Below the pieces are notes generated by a model. It was not told where the DNA came from. It was given only the letters and a program-made list of their open reading frames with translations, and ran no database searches. A stretch of 64,000 nucleotides of DNA from SZUA-430 sp964483585. Lineage in GTDB: Bacteria; Pseudomonadota; Alphaproteobacteria; Micropepsales; Micropepsaceae. Below, in pieces: positions 1 through 8,475 of this stretch; position 1 is the stretch's first letter; each line of letters opens with the position of its first letter. The DNA is taken from positions 50,259-114,258 of the forward strand of contig CAZABH010000004.1 of NCBI GenBank assembly GCA_964483585.1, read 5' to 3'. The position numbers were made by a program, and so were the translations under genes.

Positions 1-1
1 G

Positions 2-748
2 CATGCCTACTGGTGGAGCTTCATTGCCCCCTTCCTCGCGCGCGAATACAATGTCGCCGCGCTCGATCTCTCGGGAATGGGCGATTCCGCACATCGCTCT
101 CGCTATGCGATGGACCTCTTCGTCGCCGAAGAGATGGCTGTGGCCACCCATGCAGGCATGTTCGAGAACGCCGAGCCACCCGTCTTCGTGGCCCATTCGT
201 TCGGAGGCTTTGCAACGATCCTCGCCGGGGCACAGCACGGCGACCGGCTCGCCGGCACGGTCATCATCGACTCGCCCGTCAATCCACCTGACCGCCCCGG
301 CGGTCCGCCACACCGCGACGCCCGCCCGCATCGGGTCTACCCGACCCTGGCCGAAGCGCTGGCGCGTTTCCGGCTGGCGCCGGAGCAACCTTGCGAGAAC
401 GACTTCATCGTCGACTTCATCGCCCGCAAGTCGCTGCGCAAGGTCGAGGGCGGCCTGACTTGGAAATTCGACCCTTCGCTGTGGTCGCAGCATTTTTCGA
501 TCGGTGACACGGCCGCGTGCCTGAAGGCGACCCGCTGCCGAATTGCAATCATGCGGGGCGAGAACTCGGTCCTTATGCCCCCCGAGGTCGGGGCCTACAT
601 GTACAGCCTCCTGGGTCACGCCGCCCCAGTCATCGAAATTCCCCAGGCGCAGCACCACGTGATGCTCGATCAGCCGTTAGCCTTCGTGGCGGCCTTGAGA
701 GCGCTGCTGGCCGATTGGAACCACTCACTGCCGACCCGCCGCGTCTAG
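2..748 (+). CDS. alpha/beta hydrolase (5' truncated by window edge)
   Basis: The frame is open from base 2, so the true start lies upstream. About 248 residues are visible. The nucleophile elbow VAHSFGG puts the presumed catalytic Ser at about residue 66 of the fragment, preceded by an oxyanion/strand region reading AALDLSGMGDS. A late strand (IAIMRGENS) would supply the acidic residue, and a His-rich stretch (QAQHHVM) near the C-terminus would supply the catalytic His. This is the full alpha/beta hydrolase layout without its first strands. The substrate cannot be inferred. It reads toward the oxidase/transhydrogenase cluster but is separated from it by about 120 bp, so co-transcription is uncertain. 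Confidence 0.85.
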   Translation, partial: HAYWWSFIAPFLAREYNVAALDLSGMGDSAHRSRYAMDLFVAEEMAVATHAGMFENAEPPVFVAHSFGGFATILAGAQHGDRLAGTVIIDSPVNPPDRPGGPPHRDARPHRVYPTLAEALARFRLAPEQPCENDFIVDFIARKSLRKVEGGLTWKFDPSLWSQHFSIGDTAACLKATRCRIAIMRGENSVLMPPEVGAYMYSLLGHAAPVIEIPQAQHHVMLDQPLAFVAALRALLADWNHSLPTRRV

Positions 749-868
749 GATGCTCCAGCGGGCAAGGGGCGGACAAAAAGCCCATCAAACTGCGGTTGCC
801 CCAGCGCCCTTGGCTGCTATATTCCGCGCCAAACAGCGATATGTCGCGACTCAAGCAAGGGCTCACCA

Positions 869-1018
869 ATGGCTTCAGGACCGAATTCCGACTACAAGCG
901 CGGCTCTATGGATATCAGGGAGCAGGAGGCAACGTTCTCGCTGTTCTGGAGCCTGACCAAGTGGGGCAGCATCCTCACGATCATCCTGCTCGTTTTCCTC
1001 GCCTACATGTTTACCTGA
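869..1018 (+). CDS. aa3-type cytochrome c oxidase subunit IV-like small membrane protein
   Basis: A 49-residue ORF with a charged N-terminus (Asp-Tyr-Lys-Arg, then MDIREQEATF) followed by one hydrophobic helix at about residues 31-48. This is the size and pattern of the bacterial aa3 cytochrome oxidase subunit IV family (PF07835), a single-helix accessory subunit of the terminal oxidase in the inner membrane. The MDIREQE-x-TF-x-x-FW core is characteristic of the family. In many Alphaproteobacteria this peptide is encoded just before pntAA rather than with the main oxidase genes, as here (82 bp upstream of the pntAA start). Confidence 0.8.
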   Translation: MASGPNSDYKRGSMDIREQEATFSLFWSLTKWGSILTIILLVFLAYMFT

Positions 1019-1100
1019 TCGCGATTTGCCAAGCGCCCCAAAAGGGGCCGGACAGACCACGCCGAAACGCCCGTTACCCCCTCTAACGCCGGCAGGAAGC

Positions 1101-2225
1101 ATGAAACTCGGTATACCGAAGGAAACGCGTCCCAACGAAACACGCGTCGCGGCCACGCCCGAGACTGTAAAGAAGTTCAAGGGTCTCGGCCTTGACGTGC
1201 TGGTCGAGGCTTCAGCCGGCGCTGCCGCCCACATGTCGGACGCCGACTACGCGTCCGCCGGCGCCTCGATTGTGTCGGCGCGCGATGCCCTCTCTGCGGA
1301 TATTGTCCTGAAGGTGCAGCGACCGACCGAAGCAGAAGCAGGACAGCTTTCGAAGGGCGCGATGCTGGCAGCGATTCTGTCGCCCTATGCCGACCGCCCG
1401 ATCGTAGCAACATGTGCGGCACAAGGCGTCAACGCCTTTGCGATGGAATTCATGCCGCGTATCACGCGCGCCCAATCGATGGACGTTCTGTCCTCGCAGT
1501 CCAACCTCGCAGGCTACAAGGCCGTCATTGATGCCGCCGCTCTCTTCGGGCGCGCGTTCCCGATGATGATGACGGCGGCCGGTACCATCGCCGCCGCGCG
1601 CGTGCTTGTCATGGGTGTCGGCGTCGCCGGCCTGCAGGCCATCGCCACAGCGCGGCGTCTGGGTGCCATTGTGTCGGCCACTGACGTACGCCTCGCCACC
1701 AAGGAGCAGGTGCAGTCTCTGGGCGCCACCTTCGTGGCTGTCGAGGACGAAGAGACCAAGCAGGCCGAGACCGCCGGCGGCTACGCCAAGGAAATGAGCG
1801 AAGGTTATCGCAAAAAGCAGGCGGCCCTCATTGCAGAAACGATCAGGAAGCAGGACATCGTCATCACCACTGCCCTGATCCCCGGCAGGCCGGCGCCGGT
1901 TCTCGTAACCGAGGAGATGCTGCGCTCAATGAAGCCCGGTTCGATCCTGATCGACCTCGCGGCAGAGCAGGGCGGCAACTGCCCGCTTACCAAGGCCGGC
2001 GAGACCGTTGATATCGGGGGCGTGAGGATTGTGGGCGCGCTCAACCTTGCAGGCCGCCTTGCTGCCGATGCCTCCGCGCTCTACGCGCGGAACCTGTTCA
2101 ACTTCGTGTCGCCGCTCATCGACAAGACCACCAAGGGCCTGAAGATCGACTGGAACGACGACATCATAAAGGGAACCTGCCTGACGCGCGACGGAGAGGT
2201 CATTCACCCCGCACTGAAGGCCTGA
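1101..2225 (+). CDS. pntAA: NAD(P) transhydrogenase subunit alpha part 1 (PntAA)
   Basis: A 374-aa soluble NAD(H)-binding domain (dI) of the proton-translocating transhydrogenase, which passes hydride from NADH to NADP+ using proton-motive force. The signature RAQSMDVLSSQSNLAGYK is at residues 123-140, followed by a Rossmann glycine motif GVGVAG at about 172-177. The ATG at 1101 follows GGCAGGAAGC and gives the canonical MKLGIPKET start. A longer in-frame extension to 1026 lacks family resemblance. The alpha subunit is split, as usual in Alphaproteobacteria: the membrane part is the next gene (pntAB), 11 bp downstream. Confidence 0.96.
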   Translation: MKLGIPKETRPNETRVAATPETVKKFKGLGLDVLVEASAGAAAHMSDADYASAGASIVSARDALSADIVLKVQRPTEAEAGQLSKGAMLAAILSPYADRPIVATCAAQGVNAFAMEFMPRITRAQSMDVLSSQSNLAGYKAVIDAAALFGRAFPMMMTAAGTIAAARVLVMGVGVAGLQAIATARRLGAIVSATDVRLATKEQVQSLGATFVAVEDEETKQAETAGGYAKEMSEGYRKKQAALIAETIRKQDIVITTALIPGRPAPVLVTEEMLRSMKPGSILIDLAAEQGGNCPLTKAGETVDIGGVRIVGALNLAGRLAADASALYARNLFNFVSPLIDKTTKGLKIDWNDDIIKGTCLTRDGEVIHPALKA

Positions 2226-2236
2226 GGAGCACTGCC

Positions 2237-2551
2237 ATGGAAGTCATCGACCCCTTTATCTTCCGCCTCTCGATTTTCGTGCTCGCCATCTTCGTGGGCT
2301 ACTATGTGGTCTGGAGCGTGACACCAGCCCTCCACACGCCGTTGATGTCGGTCACGAACGCGATTTCCTCTGTGATCATCGTTGGAGCCCTCCTTGCAGT
2401 AGGCGTAGACCTCATCGCCGCCGGCGACAGCGGCTGGATCGCAAAGCTCTTTGGCGTCATCGCCGTGATCCTCGCCAGCGTGAACATTTTTGGCGGGTTC
2501 CTTGTTACCCAGCGGATGCTCGCGATGTACCGCAAGAAAGAGAAGAAATAG
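2237..2551 (+). CDS. pntAB: NAD(P) transhydrogenase subunit alpha part 2 (PntAB)
   Basis: A 104-aa membrane protein with hydrophobic helices near residues 8-30, 42-62 and 70-95. It corresponds to the first membrane segment of the transhydrogenase alpha chain (dII). The VTPALHTPLMSVTNAIS region is the conserved part of this family. It lies between pntAA (11 bp upstream) and a small unrecognised membrane gene, with pntB after that, so all four genes probably share one transcript. Together with PntB it forms the proton channel in the inner membrane. Confidence 0.93.
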   Translation: MEVIDPFIFRLSIFVLAIFVGYYVVWSVTPALHTPLMSVTNAISSVIIVGALLAVGVDLIAAGDSGWIAKLFGVIAVILASVNIFGGFLVTQRMLAMYRKKEKK

Positions 2552-2561
2552 GCGCGCGGCA

Positions 2562-2849
2562 GTGGACTCCCCGGTCTCCTTGGCAGACATGATAGCGGCA
2601 GGCCTTGTCATGGCCGGGATCGGTGAAATCGTGGCAGCCCGCTATTTCGAAGCACAGGAGTCCGCGCGATCCCGCCTTGTCGCAGCGCTCCTGTTCTGGG
2701 AAGGGCTCGCCATGTTCCTCTGTGCGACCATCCTCCATGTCCGTCAGGACTTCGACGTGTCAACAATCGTCGCTCTCATCGCCATCTGGATGGCCGGGGC
2801 AGGCATGGGCCTGCTGCGGGCCGGAATCTTCGATGCACCGCGCGAATAA
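2562..2849 (+). CDS. small three-helix membrane protein inserted between pntAB and pntB
   Basis: I do not recognise this family. The frame encodes 95 residues from a GTG at 2562, or 86 from the ATG at 2589; neither start has a strong Shine-Dalgarno, so the start is uncertain. Three hydrophobic segments are visible: about LADMIAAGLVMAGIGEIVA, LVAALLFWEGLAMFLCATI and IVALIAIWMAGAGMGLL, the last two joined by a short polar loop (HVRQDFDVS). It starts 10 bp after pntAB and ends 18 bp before pntB, in the same direction. This suggests a role linked to the transhydrogenase or simple co-expression. Nothing in the sequence identifies a cofactor or active site. Confidence 0.7.
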   Translation: MDSPVSLADMIAAGLVMAGIGEIVAARYFEAQESARSRLVAALLFWEGLAMFLCATILHVRQDFDVSTIVALIAIWMAGAGMGLLRAGIFDAPRE

Positions 2850-2867
2850 CCAGGATCGATCACACGC

Positions 2868-4271
2868 ATGAACCCCAATCTTGCAGCTCTTTTGTATCTG
2901 GTGTCCGGCGTCCTGTTCATCCTGGCGCTACGCGGATTGTCGAGCCCCGAAACCTCCCGCGCGGGCAACCGCAACGGCATGCTGGGCATGGTCATCGCGG
3001 TGCTCACGACACTGGCCGTGGCCAGCCCTGCAGACGCCCTGACATGGGGCCTGATCCTGGGCGGCATCGCCATCGGTGGCGGCATCGGGGCCGTCATTGC
3101 CCGGCGCATAGCGATGACACAGATGCCACAGCTCGTGGCAGCCTTCCACAGCCTCGTCGGCCTGGCGGCCGTCTTCGTGGCGGCCGCGGCGCTCTACGCG
3201 CCGCAGGCCTTCAACATCGGAGAGCCAGGCAATGTACACATCCAGTCCTTGATCGAGATGTCCTTGGGCGTTGCGATTGGCGCCATCACATTCTCGGGTT
3301 CGGTGATCGCCTTCGCCAAACTGAACGGCAACATGTCGGGCGCGCCTATCATCTTGCCCGCACGCCACCTCGTGAACATCCTGATAGCAGCCGCCATCGT
3401 GGCGCTGATCGTGCTTCTGGTCACGAGCCACGGCGAGGCCACCTGGGCCTTCTGGGCAATCACGGTCCTCGCGATCATCCTTGGCGTGACACTGATCATT
3501 CCCATCGGCGGCGCCGACATGCCCGTGGTCGTGTCGATGCTCAATTCCTATTCGGGATGGGCAGCTGCAGGCATCGGCTTCACCCTCGAGAATTCCGCCC
3601 TCATCATCACGGGCGCCCTCGTGGGTTCCTCTGGGGCCATCCTCAGCTACATCATGTGCAAAGGCATGAACCGCAGCTTCTTCTCGGTCATACTGGGCGG
3701 CTTCGGTGGCGAGACGGCCGGCCCCGCGGGCAAGCAGGAAACCCGCCCCATCAAACAGGGTTCGGCCGAGGACGCCGCCTTCATCATGAAAAACGCCTCG
3801 TCAGTCATCGTTGTACCGGGGTATGGCATGGCTGTGGCCCAAGCCCAGCACGCGCTGCGCGAAATGGCCGACAAGCTAAAGAAGGAAGGCGTCAAGGTCT
3901 CTTACGCCATCCACCCCGTGGCCGGTCGCATGCCGGGCCACATGAACGTCCTGCTGGCCGAGGCCAACGTGCCCTATGACGAGGTCTTTGAACTCGAGGA
4001 CATCAACAGCCAATTTGCCATGGCCGACGTCGCCTACGTGATCGGCGCCAACGACGTAACCAACCCGGTAGCCAAAACTGACCCACAATCCCCCATTTAC
4101 GGCATGCCTATTCTGGACGTGGAGAAGGCCAAAACGGTCCTATTCATAAAGCGGGGGATGGGCTCGGGCTACGCGGGCGTAGAAAATGAACTTTTCTTCC
4201 GTGACAACACCATGATGCTATTTGGCGACGCGAAGAAGATGACCGAGGAAATTGTGAAGTCGCTGGGGTAG
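2868..4271 (+). CDS. pntB: NAD(P) transhydrogenase subunit beta (PntB)
   Basis: A 467-aa protein of normal length for PntB. The N-terminal part (about residues 1-260) is a run of transmembrane helices completing domain II. The C-terminal part (about 290-467) is the NADP(H)-binding domain III, with VIVVPGYGMAVAQAQHAL, the RMPGHMNVLLAEA loop and GANDVTNPVAK, all hallmark dIII motifs. It closes the pnt gene set. The complex supplies NADPH and couples it to proton re-entry across the inner membrane. Confidence 0.96.
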   Translation: MNPNLAALLYLVSGVLFILALRGLSSPETSRAGNRNGMLGMVIAVLTTLAVASPADALTWGLILGGIAIGGGIGAVIARRIAMTQMPQLVAAFHSLVGLAAVFVAAAALYAPQAFNIGEPGNVHIQSLIEMSLGVAIGAITFSGSVIAFAKLNGNMSGAPIILPARHLVNILIAAAIVALIVLLVTSHGEATWAFWAITVLAIILGVTLIIPIGGADMPVVVSMLNSYSGWAAAGIGFTLENSALIITGALVGSSGAILSYIMCKGMNRSFFSVILGGFGGETAGPAGKQETRPIKQGSAEDAAFIMKNASSVIVVPGYGMAVAQAQHALREMADKLKKEGVKVSYAIHPVAGRMPGHMNVLLAEANVPYDEVFELEDINSQFAMADVAYVIGANDVTNPVAKTDPQSPIYGMPILDVEKAKTVLFIKRGMGSGYAGVENELFFRDNTMMLFGDAKKMTEEIVKSLG

Positions 4272-4401
4272 CACGGGACTGGAGGCACAGCGCCTTGCCG
4301 GCGTTAACTTTCGGGCGATTTAGTCGTTGCACCACGCTTGGGGCTGACACGATGCTGCGGGCACGCTAGACATACAGAGCATTTCCTCGGGGACATACAG
4401 G

Positions 4402-4902
4402 ATGAAATTCCGCCACCTCATGCTCATACCGCTGATGGGCGGATCGCTGTTGCTGGCTGCGTGCGAGAACCCCTTTGCGCCGACGGGCAGCAGTTCGAAG
4501 GTCTTAGAGGTCGCCCCGGAAGCCAAGGCAGCCATCGAGCAGTATGTCGCCAAGATGAACGCCCATGATGCCACAGGTGCAGGCGAGCTTCTCGCCGACG
4601 GCCCCGGGTTCATCTGGATCGAGAACGGAGAGGTGGTTTACGAGACCAGAACCGCAGCAGTCGCCGCACTGACGAGCTATTTCTCGGGGTTCCCGGAGTC
4701 CCACTTTGAAGCTTATGATATGCGTATAACGATGCTCTCTGACGCATCGGCAACTGCGGTGTTCAAGTATACCCAGACGGTTGCTGCCAATCAGCAGGCG
4801 TCCATGAAGTTCGAGGGCACGATGAGCCTTACGCTGGCCGAGCGGGATGGGGACTGGAAAATCATCGTGGGACATCGAAGCGCGAGCAAGTTCCCTCACT
4901 GA
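4402..4902 (+). CDS. putative lipoprotein with NTF2/SnoaL-like domain
   Basis: A 166-aa protein. Residues 1-21 form a lipoprotein signal peptide: positive n-region, hydrophobic core, and lipobox LAAC with Cys21 as the lipidation site. The rest (VAKMNAHDATGAGELLADGPGFIWIENGEVV followed by a beta-rich second half ending GDWKIIVGHRSAS) has the helix-then-curved-sheet pattern of NTF2-like/SnoaL/DUF4440 proteins, which often bind small ligands. The specific function is unknown. It stands alone, 130 bp after pntB and 104 bp before an ABC transporter gene. Confidence 0.65.
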   Translation: MKFRHLMLIPLMGGSLLLAACENPFAPTGSSSKVLEVAPEAKAAIEQYVAKMNAHDATGAGELLADGPGFIWIENGEVVYETRTAAVAALTSYFSGFPESHFEAYDMRITMLSDASATAVFKYTQTVAANQQASMKFEGTMSLTLAERDGDWKIIVGHRSASKFPH

Positions 4903-5006
4903 GCATTGCAACGAAGCGCTCGCCGATAACCATTTGCGCAGTTGGTCGAAACTCTTGTTGCTCCGCGCATCCCGGGCGTGGTTCTCTCGCAACGGGGCGA
5001 CTGACA

Positions 5007-5936
5007 ATGGATGATCCAGTTCTCGAACTGACCAGGGTAACCAAACGCTACGGCGATTTCACCGCCGTGAATGGCGTCAGCTTCTCCGCGCCGGTTGGCA
5101 AGATTGTGGGATTGCTGGGACCGAACGGTGCCGGCAAGACATCAACCCTTCGAATGATACTTGGCATTTCAGCACCAACAGAGGGCACGATCACCCTCTT
5201 CGGTAAGCCGCCAGGTCGAGCCGTTCAGCACAGGATCGGGTATCTGCCTGAGGAACGGGGCCTCTACAAGCGGATGACCGCGCTGGAAACCATCATCTAT
5301 TTTGCTCGGCTGAAGGGGCTTTGGGCAGCGAGTGCGCGCAAGCGCGCACACGAATTGCTCGAAGAGCTTGGCCTGTCCCACGTCAAGGACCGCAGGATCG
5401 AGGCCCTGTCCAAGGGCATGGCACAGAAGATCCAGCTTGCCACCGCGATTGCGCACGAACCGTCGCTGGTTATCCTCGATGAACCCTTTTCAGGGCTTGA
5501 TCCGATCAACCAGAATGAACTCGAGGTCGCGATCCGCAATCTGGCAAAAAAGGGCGCGACCGTACTCTTTTCAACGCACACGATGAGCCACGCCGAGAGG
5601 CTTTGCGACCGCTTCGTCATTCTTGTGAAGGGCAACAAGGCCTTTGACGGCACGCTCTCAGAGGCGCGCGCGATTGTACCACGCAGCGTCAAGCTGGAAT
5701 CACCGAACGACCTGTCGTTCCTTGCCGAACTCCAGGGTGTGGCCCGCTTGTTGCCACCCCACGATGGCGTGGCATGGTGGGAGATCGTCCTGACGGCAGG
5801 CACCGATCCCCAGCTCATACTCTCGGCATGTTTCGAGAAGGGCGTGAAATTGACCCGCTTCGACACTTCGGCGCCGCCCCTGCACGAGATCTTCGTCTAC
5901 CTTGCCGGTGGTAGCGCACAGGGGCTTGCTCCATGA
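5007..5936 (+). CDS. ABC transporter ATP-binding protein, NatA-like
   Basis: A 309-aa ATPase. Walker A GPNGAGKT is near residues 38-45, the signature ALSKGMAQKIQ replaces the common LSGGQ, and Walker B VILDEPFSGLDP is followed by the switch His in FSTHTMSHAE. The LSKGMAQK form and the DUF4162-like C-terminal extension are typical of the NatA group (COG4152), which pairs with ABC-2 type permeases to export ions, lipids or drugs. Its stop overlaps the permease start (ATGA at 5933), so the two are translationally coupled. The substrate is not predictable. Confidence 0.92.
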   Translation: MDDPVLELTRVTKRYGDFTAVNGVSFSAPVGKIVGLLGPNGAGKTSTLRMILGISAPTEGTITLFGKPPGRAVQHRIGYLPEERGLYKRMTALETIIYFARLKGLWAASARKRAHELLEELGLSHVKDRRIEALSKGMAQKIQLATAIAHEPSLVILDEPFSGLDPINQNELEVAIRNLAKKGATVLFSTHTMSHAERLCDRFVILVKGNKAFDGTLSEARAIVPRSVKLESPNDLSFLAELQGVARLLPPHDGVAWWEIVLTAGTDPQLILSACFEKGVKLTRFDTSAPPLHEIFVYLAGGSAQGLAP

Positions 5937-7474
5937 GAGAGACCTGGATCATTGCCTGGCACGGGTTCATGCAGCATGTGACATCGCGGCCGTTCCTGCT
6001 GGGCGTGATGCTGCCCCTGTTCTACTTGATGCTGGTAGGCTGGTTGCCCGGCGCATCTCAGAGCCAGCTGGCGCTTCTGGGCGCTCCGATCCGCCACTTT
6101 GCTGTGATCGATGAAACCGGGCAGATGGCCAAGGCGATCGATGCCGCCATCGAGCGCGAACGCCTCGAGCGTGGCATGCTGGCATTGAGCGATTACGCTT
6201 CCGAGCATGCGGACGCGCAGAGGTTGCGAGCCGCTGACCCGGAACTGGCGGCCCTGCTGCTCGACGCAGACCCTTTGAGCAAGGCCACATCGCGCCAGCT
6301 CGAGGAGCGGGGAGGCGCGATTGCTGCTTTCGTGTCATTGCGCCCCTTCCTCAAGCCCGGTGCCCCAAGGTTCAACGAGCCGACCAGTCAGTTCGTTCGC
6401 ATCGAGCTGCCCGAGGAGTTGGTAAACGCCAAGGATCTCCCCGCAGCCGCGCAGCCCTTCCTGTCAGCAAAGCAATTGGCGCGTGGTCCCCTCGGGCCTG
6501 TTCCGCTCTGGGCGATTCTCGTGATCCCCAAGGGCATCCTCGATGGCTCGCAGGCTGCGCAGTACCTCGCTGACGACCTCAACCGACCGGGCCTGCGCGA
6601 ATTCCTGCGCAACGCCATCGACATGCAGCTTCGGCGTCAGGCTGCTTCAGATGCCGCAGTGAACCCGCCTGCGATCGATAACATTCTGGGCGCAGCAAGC
6701 CAGATACAGTCGATCGACCCCGATCCCGAGCGCCTTGGAGCGGTGACCGGGGTCCGGCAGCTTCAGGTCCTTGCAGCCAACCTCGTGTATTTCATGTTGT
6801 TCTTTGCTCTGTTCATGACCGCAAACATGGTCGTGATGGCCCTGGTAGAGGAGAAGAGCAACCGTGTCGCCGAGCTTCTGCTGTCATGCGTGCGTGCGGA
6901 AACCCTTATGGCAGGCAAGCTGCTGACAGGGCTTCTGCTGGCTCTGTTTCTGGTCCTTGTCTGGGTCATCACCGTAACGGCAAGCATTGGTGTCTTCTTC
7001 CCCGCTGGCCAGCCGATGGTGGCCGAGTTGCTCGAAAATATCTCCAGCCCCGTCCGCATCTTCCAGCTGACCGTGTTTTTCGCAATGTCCTACCTGACAG
7101 TAGGGGCCTTCTTCCTTGCAGCCGGCAGCGCGGCAAATTCCATCTCTGATGCCCAGGCCGTAGTGGCTCCAGCGACATTGGTCACGATGCCAATCTGCAT
7201 GCTGCCGCTTGCTGTGGCCTATGCGCCGGAGAGCGCCTTCGCCCGCGTTGCGTCTTATGTGCCCTTCTTCGCCCCCTTCACGATGATGGTGCGCTCACTG
7301 AGCGAACCGCAGGGCATCGACATACTTGGTGCGTTTCTCGTCAGCGCCATAACGCTCTGGTGGTTGATCAGGCTCGTGGCCCGGGTGTTCCGAGCAAACC
7401 TGTTGCGTCCCGATGCACCAGCCAGCTTCTCCGGCTTCATCCGCGACCTGTTCAATCCGCCGCGCAGGATCTGA
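5933..7474 (+). CDS. ABC-2 type transporter permease, NatB-like
   Basis: A 513-aa inner-membrane permease. One N-terminal transmembrane helix (about residues 18-40) is followed by a large extracytoplasmic domain of about 240 residues. Five or six more helices lie in the C-terminal half, beginning at VLAANLVYFMLFFALFMT, with the ABC-2 signature region MALVEEKSNRVAELLLS. This is the topology of the NatB/ABC-2 family. The gene overlaps the ATPase gene by 4 bp. The hairpin just downstream has its T-tract on the minus strand and belongs to rpsU, not to this gene. Confidence 0.9.
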   Translation: MRETWIIAWHGFMQHVTSRPFLLGVMLPLFYLMLVGWLPGASQSQLALLGAPIRHFAVIDETGQMAKAIDAAIERERLERGMLALSDYASEHADAQRLRAADPELAALLLDADPLSKATSRQLEERGGAIAAFVSLRPFLKPGAPRFNEPTSQFVRIELPEELVNAKDLPAAAQPFLSAKQLARGPLGPVPLWAILVIPKGILDGSQAAQYLADDLNRPGLREFLRNAIDMQLRRQAASDAAVNPPAIDNILGAASQIQSIDPDPERLGAVTGVRQLQVLAANLVYFMLFFALFMTANMVVMALVEEKSNRVAELLLSCVRAETLMAGKLLTGLLLALFLVLVWVITVTASIGVFFPAGQPMVAELLENISSPVRIFQLTVFFAMSYLTVGAFFLAAGSAANSISDAQAVVAPATLVTMPICMLPLAVAYAPESAFARVASYVPFFAPFTMMVRSLSEPQGIDILGAFLVSAITLWWLIRLVARVFRANLLRPDAPASFSGFIRDLFNPPRRI

Positions 7475-7482
7475 CAGTCATG

Positions 7483-7515
7483 AAAAAACCGCGGCACCCA
7501 AGCTGGATACCGCGG
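7483..7515 (-). terminator. rho-independent terminator of rpsU
   Basis: On the minus strand an 11-bp stem (CCGCGG plus five further pairs, two of them G-T wobbles, arms 7505-7515 and 7489-7499, loop AGCTT) is followed at once by six T residues (7483-7488). It lies 24 bp past the rpsU stop. On the plus strand no T-run follows, so it is not a terminator for the ABC permease. Confidence 0.8.
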
Positions 7516-7538
7516 CTACGATCTCAGCACTGGATATC

Positions 7539-7781
7539 TTACGGACGAGCTGGGCGCGCCACGCGCGGCGTCTTGGGAAGAAGGCCTTCGCGCTGCAACT
7601 TCTTGCGATGCAGCTTGCGGGCACGGCGGACCGCCTCAGCTTTTTCACGGGCACGCTTTTCCGAGGGCTTCTCGAAGTGGTTACGCAGCTTCATCTCGCG
7701 GAACAGGCCCTCGCGCTGCATCTTCTTCTTGAGCGCCTTCAGGGCTTGGTCGACATTGTTGTCACGCACGACGATCTGCAA
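7539..7781 (-). CDS. rpsU: 30S ribosomal protein S21
   Basis: An 80-aa, very basic protein with the canonical S21 start MQIVVRDNNVDQALKALKKK and the REGLFREMKLRNHFEKPSEKR core. It is a component of the small ribosomal subunit near the anti-Shine-Dalgarno region of 16S rRNA. The initiator is TTG at 7781-7779: the strong Shine-Dalgarno GGAGG lies six bases upstream and there is no ATG or GTG in frame nearby. The C-terminal tail (LLPKTPRVARPARP) is a Pro/Arg-rich extension of the kind seen in alphaproteobacterial S21. It is divergent from def. Confidence 0.95.
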   Translation of the reverse strand: MQIVVRDNNVDQALKALKKKMQREGLFREMKLRNHFEKPSEKRAREKAEAVRRARKLHRKKLQREGLLPKTPRVARPARP

Positions 7782-7923
7782 GGAATACCTCCGGAACGAA
7801 CTCTAGAAAGATCAGAAAAGGGACGAGCTGAAACCAGCTTCCCCGAGAAGGCCGCGTCTTTACCAGAGTGCTGCCAGCCTGTCCACCCTTGCAGGGTGCG
7901 GCCGCGAGGCTCATATCTCGACC

Positions 7924-8475
7924 ATGACAATTCGCAAAATCGCGAGAATGGGCCACCCCGTTCTGGGCCAAAAGGCCAAGCCTGTGACCGATCTCACCGA
8001 CCCGGATCTTCGCCGCCTGGTCGAGGACATGGTGGAAACCATGATCGATGCCAACGGGGCAGGTCTGGCAGCCCCCCAAGTCCATGAACCGGTGCGTGTG
8101 GTCATCTTCCAGGCTCCAGCCAGCCGGTCTGACCCCGGCCTTTCGGAAGCCGAACGTTTCGATCACACGGCGCCCCTGACGGTTCTGGTTAACCCTGTCA
8201 TCAAGGTTCTCTCCCCCGAACGGGAAGGGGGCTGGGAGGGCTGTCTCTCTGTCCCGGGGCTGCGCGGCTGGGTCGAAAGACCTGCCCACATCCAATACAC
8301 TGGGTTGGGCCTCGATGGTACCCGGATCGACCGAATTGCCCGCGGGTTCCACGCGCGCGTAGTCCAGCACGAATGCGATCACTTGGATGGCATTCTGTAT
8401 CCCCAGCGAATGACCGATCTGGGCAAGCTCATCTTTGAAAGCGAGACCAGACACTGGCGCGAGGCAACAACATGA
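7924..8475 (+). CDS. def: peptide deformylase
   Basis: A 183-aa metallohydrolase that removes the formyl group from nascent N-terminal methionine. All three motifs are intact: motif I GAGLAAPQ, motif II EGCLSVPG (with the metal-binding Cys) and motif III HECDHLDG (two metal-binding His plus the catalytic Glu). Length is normal. Its stop overlaps the start of the COQ9 gene (ATGA at 8472), implying translational coupling. The usual partner fmt is absent, so this copy is placed outside the common def-fmt operon. Confidence 0.95.
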   Translation: MTIRKIARMGHPVLGQKAKPVTDLTDPDLRRLVEDMVETMIDANGAGLAAPQVHEPVRVVIFQAPASRSDPGLSEAERFDHTAPLTVLVNPVIKVLSPEREGGWEGCLSVPGLRGWVERPAHIQYTGLGLDGTRIDRIARGFHARVVQHECDHLDGILYPQRMTDLGKLIFESETRHWREATT

